This document shows positions 52,499 through 63,149 of a stretch of DNA of 64,000 bases, one piece after another. Where the stretch lies: the NCBI GenBank assembly GCA_919902515.1, contig CAKKRD010000014.1, positions 35,245 through 99,244 of the forward strand. Reading direction: 5' to 3'. Both the position numbers and the translations under genes were made by a program. Numbering within the stretch: the stretch's first letter is position 1; each line of letters opens with the position of its first letter. This stretch comes from Nitrosomonadaceae bacterium. Lineage in GTDB: Bacteria > Pseudomonadota > Gammaproteobacteria > Burkholderiales > Nitrosomonadaceae. The notes beneath the pieces are model-generated. The model searched no databases and was not told the DNA's origin. It was given only the letters and a program-made list of their open reading frames with translations.

Positions 52499-52933
52499 TT
52501 AATACCGCTCACCCTCCGGCTTGTCGGTCGCATAGGAGTGGATAGTGTAGCTAATACTCCGGCCTGCCCCTTCTTGCCGCACCACACCAAAGCCCGGCTC
52601 TGTCTTCGGCCGATTGACAATATATGACATAGTTGGGCTCTCCACCCCGCGCGTCGAGTTAAACGCGGTTACGCGGATATAGTGGTTCGGGAACGTCTTG
52701 CGGCAGCTGTTGATTTCCATCAGAATCCCAGCAGGGTCCTTCAGGTCAAACATCGGGTTGCCAAACATTTCCCAATAGGTATTGCGTGGATGTGGGTCAT
52801 CGGTGTACTCGATACCTATCGCCCAGCCGTTCTTCAACGCATATTTGATTTGCGCCGAGATTTGCTTGTCCGTCAGCGGGGGCAGGAAAGAGAACTGACC
52901 TTGCGTGATACGATTTCCTACATTGGTCATCAT
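52499..52933 (-). CDS. cbbS: RuBisCO small subunit, form IC
   Basis: Encodes 144 residues, beginning with ITQGQFSFLPPLTDKQI and containing YWEMFGNPMFDL. It has the extended C-terminal part (about 105-144, RPKTEPGFGVVRQEGAGRSI) that forms the beta hairpin in red-type small subunits and helps the holoenzyme assemble. It follows cbbL by 22 bases. It is clearly different from the shorter form IA small subunit at 58878. Confidence 0.95.
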   Translation of the reverse strand: MMTNVGNRITQGQFSFLPPLTDKQISAQIKYALKNGWAIGIEYTDDPHPRNTYWEMFGNPMFDLKDPAGILMEINSCRKTFPNHYIRVTAFNSTRGVESPTMSYIVNRPKTEPGFGVVRQEGAGRSISYTIHSYATDKPEGERY

Positions 52934-52955
52934 AATTATTTTCTCCTAGGTATGG

Positions 52956-54539
<1,584 letters not shown>

Positions 54540-54567
54540 TCATGTAATATAATTATCATAAATAACA

Positions 54568-54591
54568 ATCAAACTTATCGATAAGCTTGAT
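54568..54591. promoter_or_regulatory. 24-base palindrome in the cbbR / form IC cbbL intergenic region
   Basis: Left half ATCAAACTTATC and right half GATAAGCTTGAT are inverted repeats with one mismatch. The centre CTTATCGATAAG is perfect. It lies 33 bases before the cbbR start and 137 before cbbL, the usual place of a CbbR operator; the core matches the LysR pattern of two spaced half-sites. The half-site GATAAG recurs before the form IA cluster. Confidence 0.65.
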
Positions 54592-54623
54592 AGACTAATA
54601 TCTATGGATAACAGGAGTGATTC

Positions 54624-55616
54624 ATGCGTCATAGCACCTTGCGTCAACTTGAAGTTTTTGAAACCATTGCCCGTCTGGGAAGTTTTACACGCGCCGCAGA
54701 AGAGCTATTCTTGACTCAACCCACGGTGTCGATGCAAATCAAGAAATTAACCGATGCAGTCGGTTTGCCGCTGTTCGAGCAAGTTGGCAAGAAAATGTAT
54801 CTCACCGATGCCGGACGCGAGTTGCATCAAACCTGCCGCGGCATTTTCGAACACCTCACGCAGTTCGAGATGGTTGCGGCAGATATGAAAGGGCTGAAGG
54901 CTGGCAAACTGCGGCTTGCGGTGGTGACTACCGCAAAATATTTCGCGCCGCGCTTGCTGGGGATGTTTTGCCAGCAATATCCGGGCGTCGAGGTCTCGCT
55001 CAAAGTGTCCAACCGTGCGCGCGTATTGGAACGCTTGGCAGACAATCAGGACGATCTCTATATCTTGGGTCAGCCGCCGGAGGAAGTGGATGCGGTGGCA
55101 CAGGCGTTCTTGGAGAATTCGCTGGTCGTGCTTGCACCGGTCAATCATCCGCTTGCCAATAAGAAAAGAATCACGCTTAGGCGTATAGCCGAGGAACCAT
55201 TTTTATCGCGCGAACCCGGTTCCGGCACGCGCATTGCGACGGAACGTATTTTCTCTGAACAGGGTTTGAAATTAAGAATACGAATGGAATTAGGAAGTAA
55301 TGAGGCAATCAAGCAGGCCATTATTGGCGGCCTGGGCATTTCAGTCTTGTCACGCCACACATTGGCGCTGGATGCGCCCATGGGACAACTCGCTGTGCTC
55401 GATGTGCAGGGCTTTCCGATTGAGCGGCAGTGGTACTACGCCTACCCATCGGGGAAACAGTTGTCTATTGTGGCGCAGGCATTTTTGGGTTATTTACAGC
55501 AAGCGCCGCAGCTTTTGGTTGAAGTACCTTGCCACCACGCGAATACTGGACACTGCCCGCTTCTCCCCAATGGCAAGGATGGGACGACGTTAACGGGTAA
55601 GCCCCGCATAAAGTAA
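54624..55616 (+). CDS. cbbR: LysR-type regulator CbbR of the form IC cluster
   Basis: Encodes 330 residues. The helix-turn-helix (about 6-65) reads RQLEVFETIARLGSFTRAAEELFLTQPTVSMQIKKL, as in CbbR, and the effector domain contains REPGSGTR near 195. CbbR activates cbb operons in response to metabolites such as NADPH, ATP or sugar phosphates. It is divergent from form IC cbbL. The C-terminus runs about 20 residues past the usual family end and overlaps the last 27 bases of convergent cbbO, as if the native stop was lost at a junction. Confidence 0.92.
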   Translation: MRHSTLRQLEVFETIARLGSFTRAAEELFLTQPTVSMQIKKLTDAVGLPLFEQVGKKMYLTDAGRELHQTCRGIFEHLTQFEMVAADMKGLKAGKLRLAVVTTAKYFAPRLLGMFCQQYPGVEVSLKVSNRARVLERLADNQDDLYILGQPPEEVDAVAQAFLENSLVVLAPVNHPLANKKRITLRRIAEEPFLSREPGSGTRIATERIFSEQGLKLRIRMELGSNEAIKQAIIGGLGISVLSRHTLALDAPMGQLAVLDVQGFPIERQWYYAYPSGKQLSIVAQAFLGYLQQAPQLLVEVPCHHANTGHCPLLPNGKDGTTLTGKPRIK

Positions 55617-57917
55617 CGGCAATTTCTCCGGCAGCCGTTCCACATGATCCACTACCATATAATTCTTTGCGCCGAAAATACGAGACACGTATTGATCGGC
55701 GCGCGGGTCGAGGCTCATGCAATAAGTGACGACACCGGAACGGCCCGCTTCTTCCACAGCTTTCTTGGTGTCATAACGCAGGTACTGCGGGTCACGTACA
55801 TCCACATCCGCCGGCTCGCCGTCGGTGATCACCAGCAGCAGTTTTTTGGATGAGCGCTGCAGTTTGAGGTAATGGCTAGCGTGGCGGATGGCCGCGCCCA
55901 TCCGGGTGGAGAGTTGTCCGGTCATACCCGCCAGCCGGGCTTTGGATGCTTCATTGTAAGGCTGATCGAAATCCTTGTAGCGATAATACTCTACATCGTG
56001 GCGGCCATCAGAACAGAAACCATGGATGGCGAAAGGATCGCCAATTTTGTTGATTGCATTGGCCAGCAGTACGGTAGCCTGACGGGTGAGATCCAGCACC
56101 GAGAAATCCTGCCCCGCGACTTTCTCATTGGTGGATTCGGACAGGTCGAGCAGCACCAGTACCGAAATGTCGCGAATTTTCCTGACCGAGCGCATCATGA
56201 AGCGCGGATCGGGTTGCATCCCCATGCGCATGTCGATCATGGAAGAGATGGCGGCGTTAAGGTCGATCTCATCACCGTCTTCCAGTTTGCGGATGCGCTG
56301 CACGCCTTGTGGCTGCATCGCATCGAGCAGGAATTTCATGCGTGAAATCTCGCGCTTGTACTGCATGGCAATGTCGTCGATGAGTTGCGTATCGCCCGAT
56401 TTGGCGCGTTTCTCCTGCACCGTTACCCAGGCGGGGCGCTCAAGCTGAATCTGGTAATCCCATTCGGAATAATGATAAGGCTGCGATACCGGTTCCTTGC
56501 CTTCTGACTCATTGTAGGAAACGCCTGCGTCTTCATAGGGAAAGAATTCTGTTCCCATCACCCAGATTTCCTGTGCATCGTCGCCGGCACCTTCTACTTC
56601 GACCTCGTTGGCGAACTCCATCACATTGACATACTTGCGCACCTGTTTGGGTTCGTTATAGCCAGCGGACAGCGATTTTTCGAAATCGAATTCCTCAAAC
56701 TCCCAGAAATAGCGGTTGTCATCCAGATAGGGTGCCGTCAATTGATCGGTGCGCGGGTTGAAAGGAATTTTCTTGTCTTTAATCTTGTGGGCAAGCTGCA
56801 CACCGATTTCCCAGGATATGTGGTGGCTATCGAGTTTGTCCTGTACCCGAGCGAACAGCGTACGGCCATCGGCTACCCATGCATCATGGTCCTGATAGGA
56901 CGGATCAAGCAGCGCTCGCGCCAAACGGTTAAGGTAATCGCCGATGCTCGCGTTCATTTCCGGTGTAGCGCTGTGCAATGCTGCCCAGATCTGGCGCAGG
57001 CCGGGAAAGCGGCGGATCGAGAGCGCTTCGACGCGTGCGTCCTCAATCACCGCAATCACCGCCATCTGCAGGGGATTGAGTGCCTCGGCAGAAATGGGGG
57101 TTTTCGTTTCCACCAGGTGCGCGGCAGCGTGGGCTGCCGCCGCGCGATACACCTCGCTGGCAACGACATCGCCATGTGCGTCATAGGCATCTGGCAGGTG
57201 GATGAAATAGCCCTCGATAAAGGGCTGATAGCCTTCGCGCGTTTCGAAATCGCCGGAAGTCGGTTTCATGAAAAAATCCCGCGCCCACAATGCGCGCAGA
57301 TACATGTTGATACGGCGCTGCACATCCACGAACAGAGTACCCTTGCGTTCTCTCTGCAGCACCGCCAGCGATTCCTTGGAATCTAGGCCGAAATACTTGA
57401 TCTGTTCTTCATAATTTGTGCGGTGCGCATGCGCGCCCCACAATGCCCAGCGGCGCAGACCGCCCAGGGTCAGTTGTCCGAACAGCACATCCAGTTTGTC
57501 CAGCATGGGGCGTATACCGCGCGGTGCCTGTGCGATCAGGGTGTTGAGGAATTGCAGGTATTGCTGGAACAGTTGTGCGTCGCCTAGGCGTTTGGCTGCT
57601 GTGGGTGCAGTGGCGAGCACGAGTTCGATTACTGCGCCGGAGGTTCTTGAAGCCAGCATCAAAGCCGCCGTTGCAAGCTCACCCACGACATCCTCGCCCA
57701 CCTCTTTGGCCACCTCGGGGGCTTCATCGATCCAGGTATCCACCAGCCCGCGTCCGCGTCCCAAGCCACGCAACGCAGAGGCGCCTTTCAGGTAATTGTC
57801 CAGGCCGCGCGGGGAGAAGACCTTGGTGGCTTCCGGCCAGATGCCACGCAACAAGGCGATGGACTCGGGTTCCAGGTCTTCCAATAATTCTTTGTAGTCG
57901 TCGAGATTGACACTCAT
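55590..57917 (-). CDS. cbbO: RuBisCO activase component CbbO (VWA domain protein)
   Basis: Encodes 775 residues. The C-terminal von Willebrand A domain (about 575-775) has the metal-dependent adhesion motif LLDLSESTNE. The long N-terminal helical region is typical of CbbO. CbbO works as adaptor of the AAA+ protein CbbQ; together they remodel inhibited form IA RuBisCO. It is the last gene of cbbLSQO, 63 bases after cbbQ. Its 3' end overlaps convergent cbbR. Confidence 0.94.
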   Translation of the reverse strand: MSVNLDDYKELLEDLEPESIALLRGIWPEATKVFSPRGLDNYLKGASALRGLGRGRGLVDTWIDEAPEVAKEVGEDVVGELATAALMLASRTSGAVIELVLATAPTAAKRLGDAQLFQQYLQFLNTLIAQAPRGIRPMLDKLDVLFGQLTLGGLRRWALWGAHAHRTNYEEQIKYFGLDSKESLAVLQRERKGTLFVDVQRRINMYLRALWARDFFMKPTSGDFETREGYQPFIEGYFIHLPDAYDAHGDVVASEVYRAAAAHAAAHLVETKTPISAEALNPLQMAVIAVIEDARVEALSIRRFPGLRQIWAALHSATPEMNASIGDYLNRLARALLDPSYQDHDAWVADGRTLFARVQDKLDSHHISWEIGVQLAHKIKDKKIPFNPRTDQLTAPYLDDNRYFWEFEEFDFEKSLSAGYNEPKQVRKYVNVMEFANEVEVEGAGDDAQEIWVMGTEFFPYEDAGVSYNESEGKEPVSQPYHYSEWDYQIQLERPAWVTVQEKRAKSGDTQLIDDIAMQYKREISRMKFLLDAMQPQGVQRIRKLEDGDEIDLNAAISSMIDMRMGMQPDPRFMMRSVRKIRDISVLVLLDLSESTNEKVAGQDFSVLDLTRQATVLLANAINKIGDPFAIHGFCSDGRHDVEYYRYKDFDQPYNEASKARLAGMTGQLSTRMGAAIRHASHYLKLQRSSKKLLLVITDGEPADVDVRDPQYLRYDTKKAVEEAGRSGVVTYCMSLDPRADQYVSRIFGAKNYMVVDHVERLPEKLPLLYAGLTR

Positions 57918-57980
57918 GCTGCGCCCACCTTTTTACTTGTGCTCAGCCTTCTGCTGCGAAGCAACTGTCGGAATCCGTTC

Positions 57981-58784
57981 TCAGAAGAAGGTTGTCACGG
58001 TCGCATCCAGCGCATCGCGCATGTCAGGGTCATCGGTGATCGGACGTACCAACGCAACGCGGCAGGCAGCGTGCGCATTCACTCCCTTGGCGATCAGGCT
58101 GCCTGCGTAAATCAGCATACGCGTGGAAATACCTTCATCCAGGCCGTGTCCTTTGAGGTTGCGCGCACGCTCGGCGATCGAAACCAGTTTGTCGGCCACC
58201 GCTTCGCTCACCCCGGTTTCGTGCATTACGATTTCCGTTTCAGTGGCATGATCGGGATAATTGAAATCCATCGCGCCGAAGCGTTGCTTGGTCGATTGTT
58301 TCAGATCTTTCATCAGACTCTGGTAACCGGGGTTATACGAGATCACCAGTTGGAAGTCGGCGTGGGCGTGAATCAACTCGCCTTTCTTTTCCAGCGGCAA
58401 TACCCGCCTATTATCGGTCAGCGGGTGGATCACCACGGTCGTGTCCTGCCGCGCTTCAACCACCTCATCCAGATAGCAGATAGCGCCATAACGTGCAGCG
58501 ATGGCGAGAGGACCGTCCTGCCAGCGCGTACCCTGGGCATCGAGCAGGAAGCGGCCGACCAGGTCGGAGGCGGTCATGTCTTCGTTGCACGCCACGGTGA
58601 TCAACGGTCTCTTCAGCTTCCATGCCATGTATTCGACAAAACGGGTCTTGCCGCAACCGGTCGGGCCTTTGAGCATCATGGGCATGCGCACAGAATAGGC
58701 AGCTTCGTACAATTCCACTTCGTCGGCAACGGCACGATAGTAGGGTTCTGTGGTAACTCGGTACTGGTCGATGATATTGCTCAT
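57981..58784 (-). CDS. cbbQ: RuBisCO activase component CbbQ (AAA+ ATPase)
   Basis: Encodes 267 residues from the ATG at 58784 ([10 protein letters not shown]); the longer frame would start inside the terminator hairpin. Walker A is [11 protein letters not shown], Walker [14 protein letters not shown], with [12 protein letters not shown] and [11 protein letters not shown] later, a MoxR-type AAA+. CbbQ forms hexamers that, with CbbO, activate form IA RuBisCO. An unrelated open frame on the opposite strand (57939-59036) is a shadow. Confidence 0.95.
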   Translation of the reverse strand: MSNIIDQYRVTTEPYYRAVADEVELYEAAYSVRMPMMLKGPTGCGKTRFVEYMAWKLKRPLITVACNEDMTASDLVGRFLLDAQGTRWQDGPLAIAARYGAICYLDEVVEARQDTTVVIHPLTDNRRVLPLEKKGELIHAHADFQLVISYNPGYQSLMKDLKQSTKQRFGAMDFNYPDHATETEIVMHETGVSEAVADKLVSIAERARNLKGHGLDEGISTRMLIYAGSLIAKGVNAHAACRVALVRPITDDPDMRDALDATVTTFF

Positions 58785-58822
58785 GTTGGATTCCTCAATG
58801 TCACTGGTTGTTTGCGGATAAA

Positions 58823-58860
58823 CAAAAGCCCCCGACCCTTGCGGGCAGCGGGGGCTTTTG
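58823..58860 (-). terminator. Perfect 12-bp stem-loop between form IA cbbS and cbbQ
   Basis: CAAAAGCCCCCG (58823-58834) pairs with CGGGGGCTTTTG (58849-58860) around a 14-base loop. On the transcribed minus strand it ends in CTTTTGTTT, a usable T tract. It should stop most transcripts after cbbLS and let a fraction through to cbbQO. Confidence 0.8.
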
Positions 58861-58877
58861 GGCAACCTGGCCGCTGC

Positions 58878-59234
58878 TTAAACGGTTTTGCCGCGGTAAA
58901 TCACCATGGCTGCACCCTGGGATTGGTTGAAATTGTTGTAACCAATCAGACGCACATGGTTGTTCGGGTTGGCTTTGTGGCAAGCTTCAGCTTCTGCCAG
59001 CACGTGGTCCACGTCGGTTTCGCCGAACATGGGTAGTTTCCACATGTACCAGTAGGAGTCCATCAGGTACTCCGGCTCGGTATGCTCGATCGCGGGGTTC
59101 CAGCCCTTGCTCACCAGATAGGTCACCTGCTTTCTGATATTTTCTTCAGTCATCGCAGGCAGGTAAGAGAAGGTTTCGAACTTGCGGCTAGCCGGATCGC
59201 TTACGCGCGATTTGTAATCCATCACTTCACTCAT
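58878..59234 (-). CDS. cbbS: RuBisCO small subunit, form IA
   Basis: Encodes 118 residues. [48 protein letters not shown] and [14 protein letters not shown] are the green-type bacterial small subunit pattern. It lacks the C-terminal extension of the form IC subunit. It lies 65 bases after cbbL and before the terminator hairpin. Confidence 0.96.
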   Translation of the reverse strand: MSEVMDYKSRVSDPASRKFETFSYLPAMTEENIRKQVTYLVSKGWNPAIEHTEPEYLMDSYWYMWKLPMFGETDVDHVLAEAEACHKANPNNHVRLIGYNNFNQSQGAAMVIYRGKTV

Positions 59235-59299
59235 GATTCACTCCTTGAATTTAATTGTAGGGCGGGCTGGGCCTTAGACCATTACCCGCCCTGTATTGT

Positions 59300-60721
59300 T
59301 TACTTGTGGGCCACGTCCAGCTTGTCGACAGTGTCAAACTCGAACTTGATCTCTTTCCAGGTTTCCATGGCAATCTTCAGTTCGGGGCTATGGGCAGCGG
59401 CCTTGGTCAGGATATCCTTACCCGCTTTCTCAATCTCTACTCCCTGGTTACGCGCTTCCACACAGGCTTCCAGTGCGACACGATTGGCTGCGGCGCCAGC
59501 AGCATTGCCCCACGGATGACCCAGCGTACCACCACCGAATTGTAGACACGCATCATCGCCGAAGATGGCAACCAGCGCAGGCATGTGCCATACATGAATA
59601 CCGCCGGAAGCGACCGGGAACACGCCAGGCATGGAACCCCAGTCCTGGTCGAAGAACAGACCACGGCTGCGATCTTCCTTGACGAATTTGTCGCGCATGG
59701 TGTCAATCCAGCCCAGCGTCGCCTCACGATCGCCTTCCAGTTTGCCGACCACGGTACCCGAGTGCAGGTGATCGCCCCCGGACAAACGCAGGATTTTGGT
59801 CAACACGCGGAAATGTATACCATGGTGCGGATTGCGGTCGAGAACAGCGTGCATGGCGCGGTGAATGTGCAACAACATGCCATTGTTACGGCACCAGTTG
59901 GCCAGACCCGTGTTAGCGGTTAAACCGCCGGTCAAGTAGTCATGCATGATAATCGGTGCGCCCAATTCCTTGGCAAACTCGGCACGCTTGTACATTTCTT
60001 CCGGGGTTGGTGCGGTCACGTTAAGGTAGTGACCTTTGCGCTCGCCGGTTTCACGCTCGGCCTTTTGGCAAGCTTCCACCACGAATTCGAAACGATCACG
60101 CCAACGCATGAACGGCTGGCTATTGACGTTTTCGTCGTCCTTGGTTAAATCCAGACCGCCACGCAGGCATTCATACACGGCGCGGCCGTAGTTCTTGGCA
60201 GACAAACCCAGCTTGGGCTTGATAGTGCAACCCAACAGCGCGCGGCCATATTTGTTCAAGCGATCACGTTCCACCTGAATACCGGCGGGAGGGCCACCAC
60301 AAGTCTTCACATAAGCGATGGGGAAGCGTATATCTTCCAAACGCAGCGCGCGCAAGGCTTTGAAGCCGAACACGTTACCGACCAGCGAAGTCAGCACGTT
60401 AACCACGGAACCCTCTTCGAACAGGTCGATCGGGTAAGCCACGAAAGCATAGAAGCAGGTGTCATCGCCAGGTACGTCTTCGATGCGGTAAGCGCGGCCT
60501 TTGTAGTAGTCCAGATCGGTCAGCAGATCGGTCCACACCGTGGTCCAGGTACCGGTGGAAGATTCGGCAGCTACTGCAGCAGCCACTTCTTCACGGGGTA
60601 CACCCGCCTGCGGGGTAATCTTGAAACAGGCCAGGAGATCGGTAGCCAGCGGGGTGTAATCCGGCGTCCAATAGGTATGCCGGTATTCTTTTACACCGGC
60701 GTTATATGTTTTCACTGCCAT
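59300..60721 (-). CDS. cbbL: RuBisCO large subunit, form IA (green-like)
   Basis: Encodes 473 residues, beginning [20 protein letters not shown], typical of form IA. K168 in TIKPKLG and carbamylated K194 in LTKDDEN with D196 and E197 are in place; [15 protein letters not shown] marks the green-like form. The large subunit residues TVW, GTW and the loop GKLEGDR near 330 are intact. It heads cbbLSQO, so this is the IAq type with CbbQ/CbbO as activase, and no carboxysome genes follow. A divergent cbbR lies 185 bases upstream. Confidence 0.97.
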   Translation of the reverse strand: MAVKTYNAGVKEYRHTYWTPDYTPLATDLLACFKITPQAGVPREEVAAAVAAESSTGTWTTVWTDLLTDLDYYKGRAYRIEDVPGDDTCFYAFVAYPIDLFEEGSVVNVLTSLVGNVFGFKALRALRLEDIRFPIAYVKTCGGPPAGIQVERDRLNKYGRALLGCTIKPKLGLSAKNYGRAVYECLRGGLDLTKDDENVNSQPFMRWRDRFEFVVEACQKAERETGERKGHYLNVTAPTPEEMYKRAEFAKELGAPIIMHDYLTGGLTANTGLANWCRNNGMLLHIHRAMHAVLDRNPHHGIHFRVLTKILRLSGGDHLHSGTVVGKLEGDREATLGWIDTMRDKFVKEDRSRGLFFDQDWGSMPGVFPVASGGIHVWHMPALVAIFGDDACLQFGGGTLGHPWGNAAGAAANRVALEACVEARNQGVEIEKAGKDILTKAAAHSPELKIAMETWKEIKFEFDTVDKLDVAHK

Positions 60722-60863
60722 AGCGTTTCCTCCAGTTAAATCCCGCTCATTTCCCGCAGAAGGAGAAATCGGGAGATCGTGTTACGAACATGACCATTTG
60801 CAAATTCCAGTCATAACTATATAGGCGAAGAACCATAAGAACAAATTAATAATTATGATAATC

Positions 60864-60885
60864 ATGATAAGATTAAGCTTATCAT
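60864..60885. promoter_or_regulatory. GATAAG-type palindrome in the cbbR / form IA cbbL intergenic region
   Basis: ATGATAAG (60864-60871) and CTTATCAT (60878-60885) are perfect inverted arms around ATTAAG. A further GATAAT copy lies just before it at 60856-60862. It is 21 bases before the cbbR start and resembles the palindrome at 54568-54591 in half-site and in the shared AAGCTT. A CbbR operator is the likely role. Confidence 0.6.
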
Positions 60886-60906
60886 TCCCTGTAGCGTATC
60901 CAACCC

Positions 60907-61821
60907 ATGCTGCATGTTACTTTAAGACAATTAAAAGTATTCGAATCGGTTGCCCGTAACCTGAGCTTCTCGCGTGCTGCCGAGGAGCTCTATCTGACCC
61001 AGCCAGCGGTTTCGATGCAAATTAAACAGTTGGAAGACAACATTGGCCTGCCGCTGTTCGAGCAAATGGGCAAGAAAATCTATCTGACCGACGCTGGGCG
61101 CGAACTCTATCATTATAGCCGGGCTATTTCCCAGCAACTGGCCGATATGGAGTTGGCGCTGGACGAACTGAAAGGCCTGGAACGCGGCAAGCTCAATATT
61201 TCAGTAGTGAGTACCGCCAATTATTTTGCCCCGAACCTGCTCGCCAAATTTTGTCAGCGCTACAGTGGCGTTACCGTGAGTCTTAACGTTTCCAACCGCG
61301 AAACCGTGCTCAAGCAACTGGCCGACAATGTGACCGACCTCGCCATCATGGGTCAGCCGCCGGACGGCCTGGACATCGCCACGGAATCATTCATGGAAAA
61401 CCCGCTGGTAGTCATCGCTCCACCGAATCATCCACTGTGCAAGCTGCGCAAGATTCCGGTAAAAAGACTGGAGCAGGAAACCTTCCTGGTGCGTGAACCC
61501 GGTTCCGGTACCCGCAGCGCGATGGAGCGTTTTTTCGCGACGCACCACATCAGTATTAACCGCGGCATGGAAACGGACACCAATGAGGCGATCAAGCAGG
61601 CGGTGCAGGCAGGCATGGGATTAGGCATCATGTCGCTGCACACGGCCGAACTGGAATTGGAAACGAAACGGCTCAAGGTGCTGGACGTGCAGGATTTTCC
61701 CATCATGCGCCACTGGCATGTGGTGCATCGGAAAAACAAGCGCCTCTCAAGCGTGGCGCAAGCGTTCAGGGAATTCTTGTTGAAAGAGGCGCCCGGATTG
61801 ATGCCGGGGGTGAAGAAGTGA
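60907..61821 (+). CDS. cbbR: LysR-type regulator CbbR of the form IA cluster
   Basis: Encodes 304 residues, the normal length. The helix-turn-helix reads RQLKVFESVARNLSFSRAAEELYLTQPAVSMQIKQL, and LGQPP-like IMGQPPDGLD and VREPGSGTR are shared with the regulator at 54624. The two are clear homologues but far from identical, so they are old paralogues or separately acquired. It is divergent from form IA cbbL. Its stop lies at the base of a strong hairpin. Confidence 0.94.
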   Translation: MLHVTLRQLKVFESVARNLSFSRAAEELYLTQPAVSMQIKQLEDNIGLPLFEQMGKKIYLTDAGRELYHYSRAISQQLADMELALDELKGLERGKLNISVVSTANYFAPNLLAKFCQRYSGVTVSLNVSNRETVLKQLADNVTDLAIMGQPPDGLDIATESFMENPLVVIAPPNHPLCKLRKIPVKRLEQETFLVREPGSGTRSAMERFFATHHISINRGMETDTNEAIKQAVQAGMGLGIMSLHTAELELETKRLKVLDVQDFPIMRHWHVVHRKNKRLSSVAQAFREFLLKEAPGLMPGVKK

Positions 61822-61847
61822 GGGGCTGAAGAAGTATTCAGCCCCTC
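61820..61847. terminator. Bidirectional terminator after cbbR
   Basis: GAGGGGCTGAA (61820-61830) pairs perfectly with TTCAGCCCCTC (61837-61847) with loop GAAGTA. It lies between convergent cbbR and the exported protein gene at 61855. The cbbR TGA overlaps its first bases. Confidence 0.8.
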
Positions 61848-61854
61848 CTTGGCA

Positions 61855-62583
61855 TTACTTGCCGGAGCCTCTGACGGCCTCGGTTGCAGCCGCATTAGCC
61901 GCCTCGCAGGCTATTCTCGCGTATGGACCCAACCCGCTGCAATCCGCTGCGGTGACAGCCCGGGGTAGAGGCACATTCTTGATCGCTTCCTGCGCGCTTG
62001 CGTTGCCTGCCTCGCAGGCTATCTTCGCGTAGGGATCCAATCCGCTGCAATCCACCCTCGTAACTGGCCGGGACTGAGATCCCTGCTGATATCCCTGAGA
62101 TTCTTGGGATGCCCCGGAACTGCTCGCGGGAGTACTGGCGCTTTCTCCGCCGGTGCTGTCTCTATTGCGCACAAACTGCTGTTTCGCTCCGGCAGAAACA
62201 AACAGGGGTGGGCCGTAGACATCGCTGTCATCCGGGTCAAATGTAACCCACGGGGTCAGCACCTCGCGGCTGCCGCGCTTCTCATACTTGAAAGCCCGGT
62301 CAGCCTGTCCTTCGTATATGTACCGCACACTCCACGATGTGCGAGTTGCCGCGCTGCCGTAATTCATGCAACGGCCGTGGATAGAGGCGTCTTTTGTCGC
62401 ACTGCCATTCTCGTCACACCGAAAACTTGCCCCCTTCGCGACTTTTACATCCGCCGGCAGATAGGGAACGACATGCTTGTTGTCGGTCAGCAGAGCGCCC
62501 AGTTCATCAGCAAATACATCGTTCGCCTGTGCGATGGCGAGCGAGGATGCCAACAACATACCGATTATCAAAGAATTTTTCAT
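61855..62583 (-). CDS. Exported protein with a duplicated C-terminal cysteine motif
   Basis: Encodes 242 residues with a signal peptide (1-20, ending AIAQA). The mature N-terminal part holds two cysteines (FRCDEN, GRCMNY) and a beta-rich section. A serine-rich linker (about 145-170) follows, then two copies of DCSGLxPYA(K/R)IACEAxNA near 178-198 and 213-233. Each copy has two cysteines that could pair. No family recognised; a periplasmic or secreted role is likely. It lies 23 bases after the next gene on the same strand, so the two may form a unit. Confidence 0.7.
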   Translation of the reverse strand: MKNSLIIGMLLASSLAIAQANDVFADELGALLTDNKHVVPYLPADVKVAKGASFRCDENGSATKDASIHGRCMNYGSAATRTSWSVRYIYEGQADRAFKYEKRGSREVLTPWVTFDPDDSDVYGPPLFVSAGAKQQFVRNRDSTGGESASTPASSSGASQESQGYQQGSQSRPVTRVDCSGLDPYAKIACEAGNASAQEAIKNVPLPRAVTAADCSGLGPYARIACEAANAAATEAVRGSGK

Positions 62584-62606
62584 TTAAGGAGCCTCTGTTA
62601 GTGGTG

Positions 62607-62966
62607 TTAGTGCTTGCCCTGTTTGCCGTGATTGCCATGATCACCGTGTTTGCCATGACTGCGGGCGTTGTCGCGCCCGTGCTTGCCATGCTCACCGGCC
62701 GCTTCGTCAGCCCGATCCAGCCCACGTTTTTTCTCTCCCCGCTCATCCCCTCTGCGCTCTCCGCGAGGGCCATCCCTATGATCCGCTCTATGTTCTCCCT
62801 TATGCTCGTCCCTGCGATCCCCTCTATCCTTTCTTTCCCGTTCCATCTTCATTGCAGGAGCAGGGGTCGTCGCTTGCGGGGCTGGTGCCGGAGCTTGCGC
62901 CAAGGCGCAGGTGGAAGCCAAGAATACGATTCCTGTCACAAACGCTGAAATTGTTCTGTTCATCAT
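62607..62966 (-). CDS. Exported low-complexity Arg/Asp/His-rich protein
   Basis: Encodes 119 residues. A signal peptide (about 1-23, ending CALA) is followed by an Ala-Pro stretch and then about 80 residues made mostly of R, D, E, K, G and H, such as GDRRDEHKGEHRADHRDG and a C-terminal series of HGK/HGN steps. Such histidine and acid rich tails can bind metal ions, but composition alone does not prove a function. It precedes the gene at 61855 in the same direction. Confidence 0.65.
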   Translation of the reverse strand: MMNRTISAFVTGIVFLASTCALAQAPAPAPQATTPAPAMKMERERKDRGDRRDEHKGEHRADHRDGPRGERRGDERGEKKRGLDRADEAAGEHGKHGRDNARSHGKHGDHGNHGKQGKH

Positions 62967-63149
62967 TATCCTCTTTTAGTCATGTGCGAATTATATGCGG
63001 CGGAGCAGAAAGCCCATTCTTGCTGCTCCGGCGGCTTACGAAAAGGACAGGAATTCCCACCTCCTCATGTGTCCAACTCTATCCTTAACAGAATGACGGG
63101 TCAATATACGGCTGCAGGCCGTGGAAAAGGGCAAGCAGACTGTCCTGGC

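Noticed and set aside
57939-59036. 365-codon open frame on the plus strand over cbbQ and cbbS
   Set aside because: It spans two real genes and a terminator hairpin on the other strand, so it cannot be a real gene.
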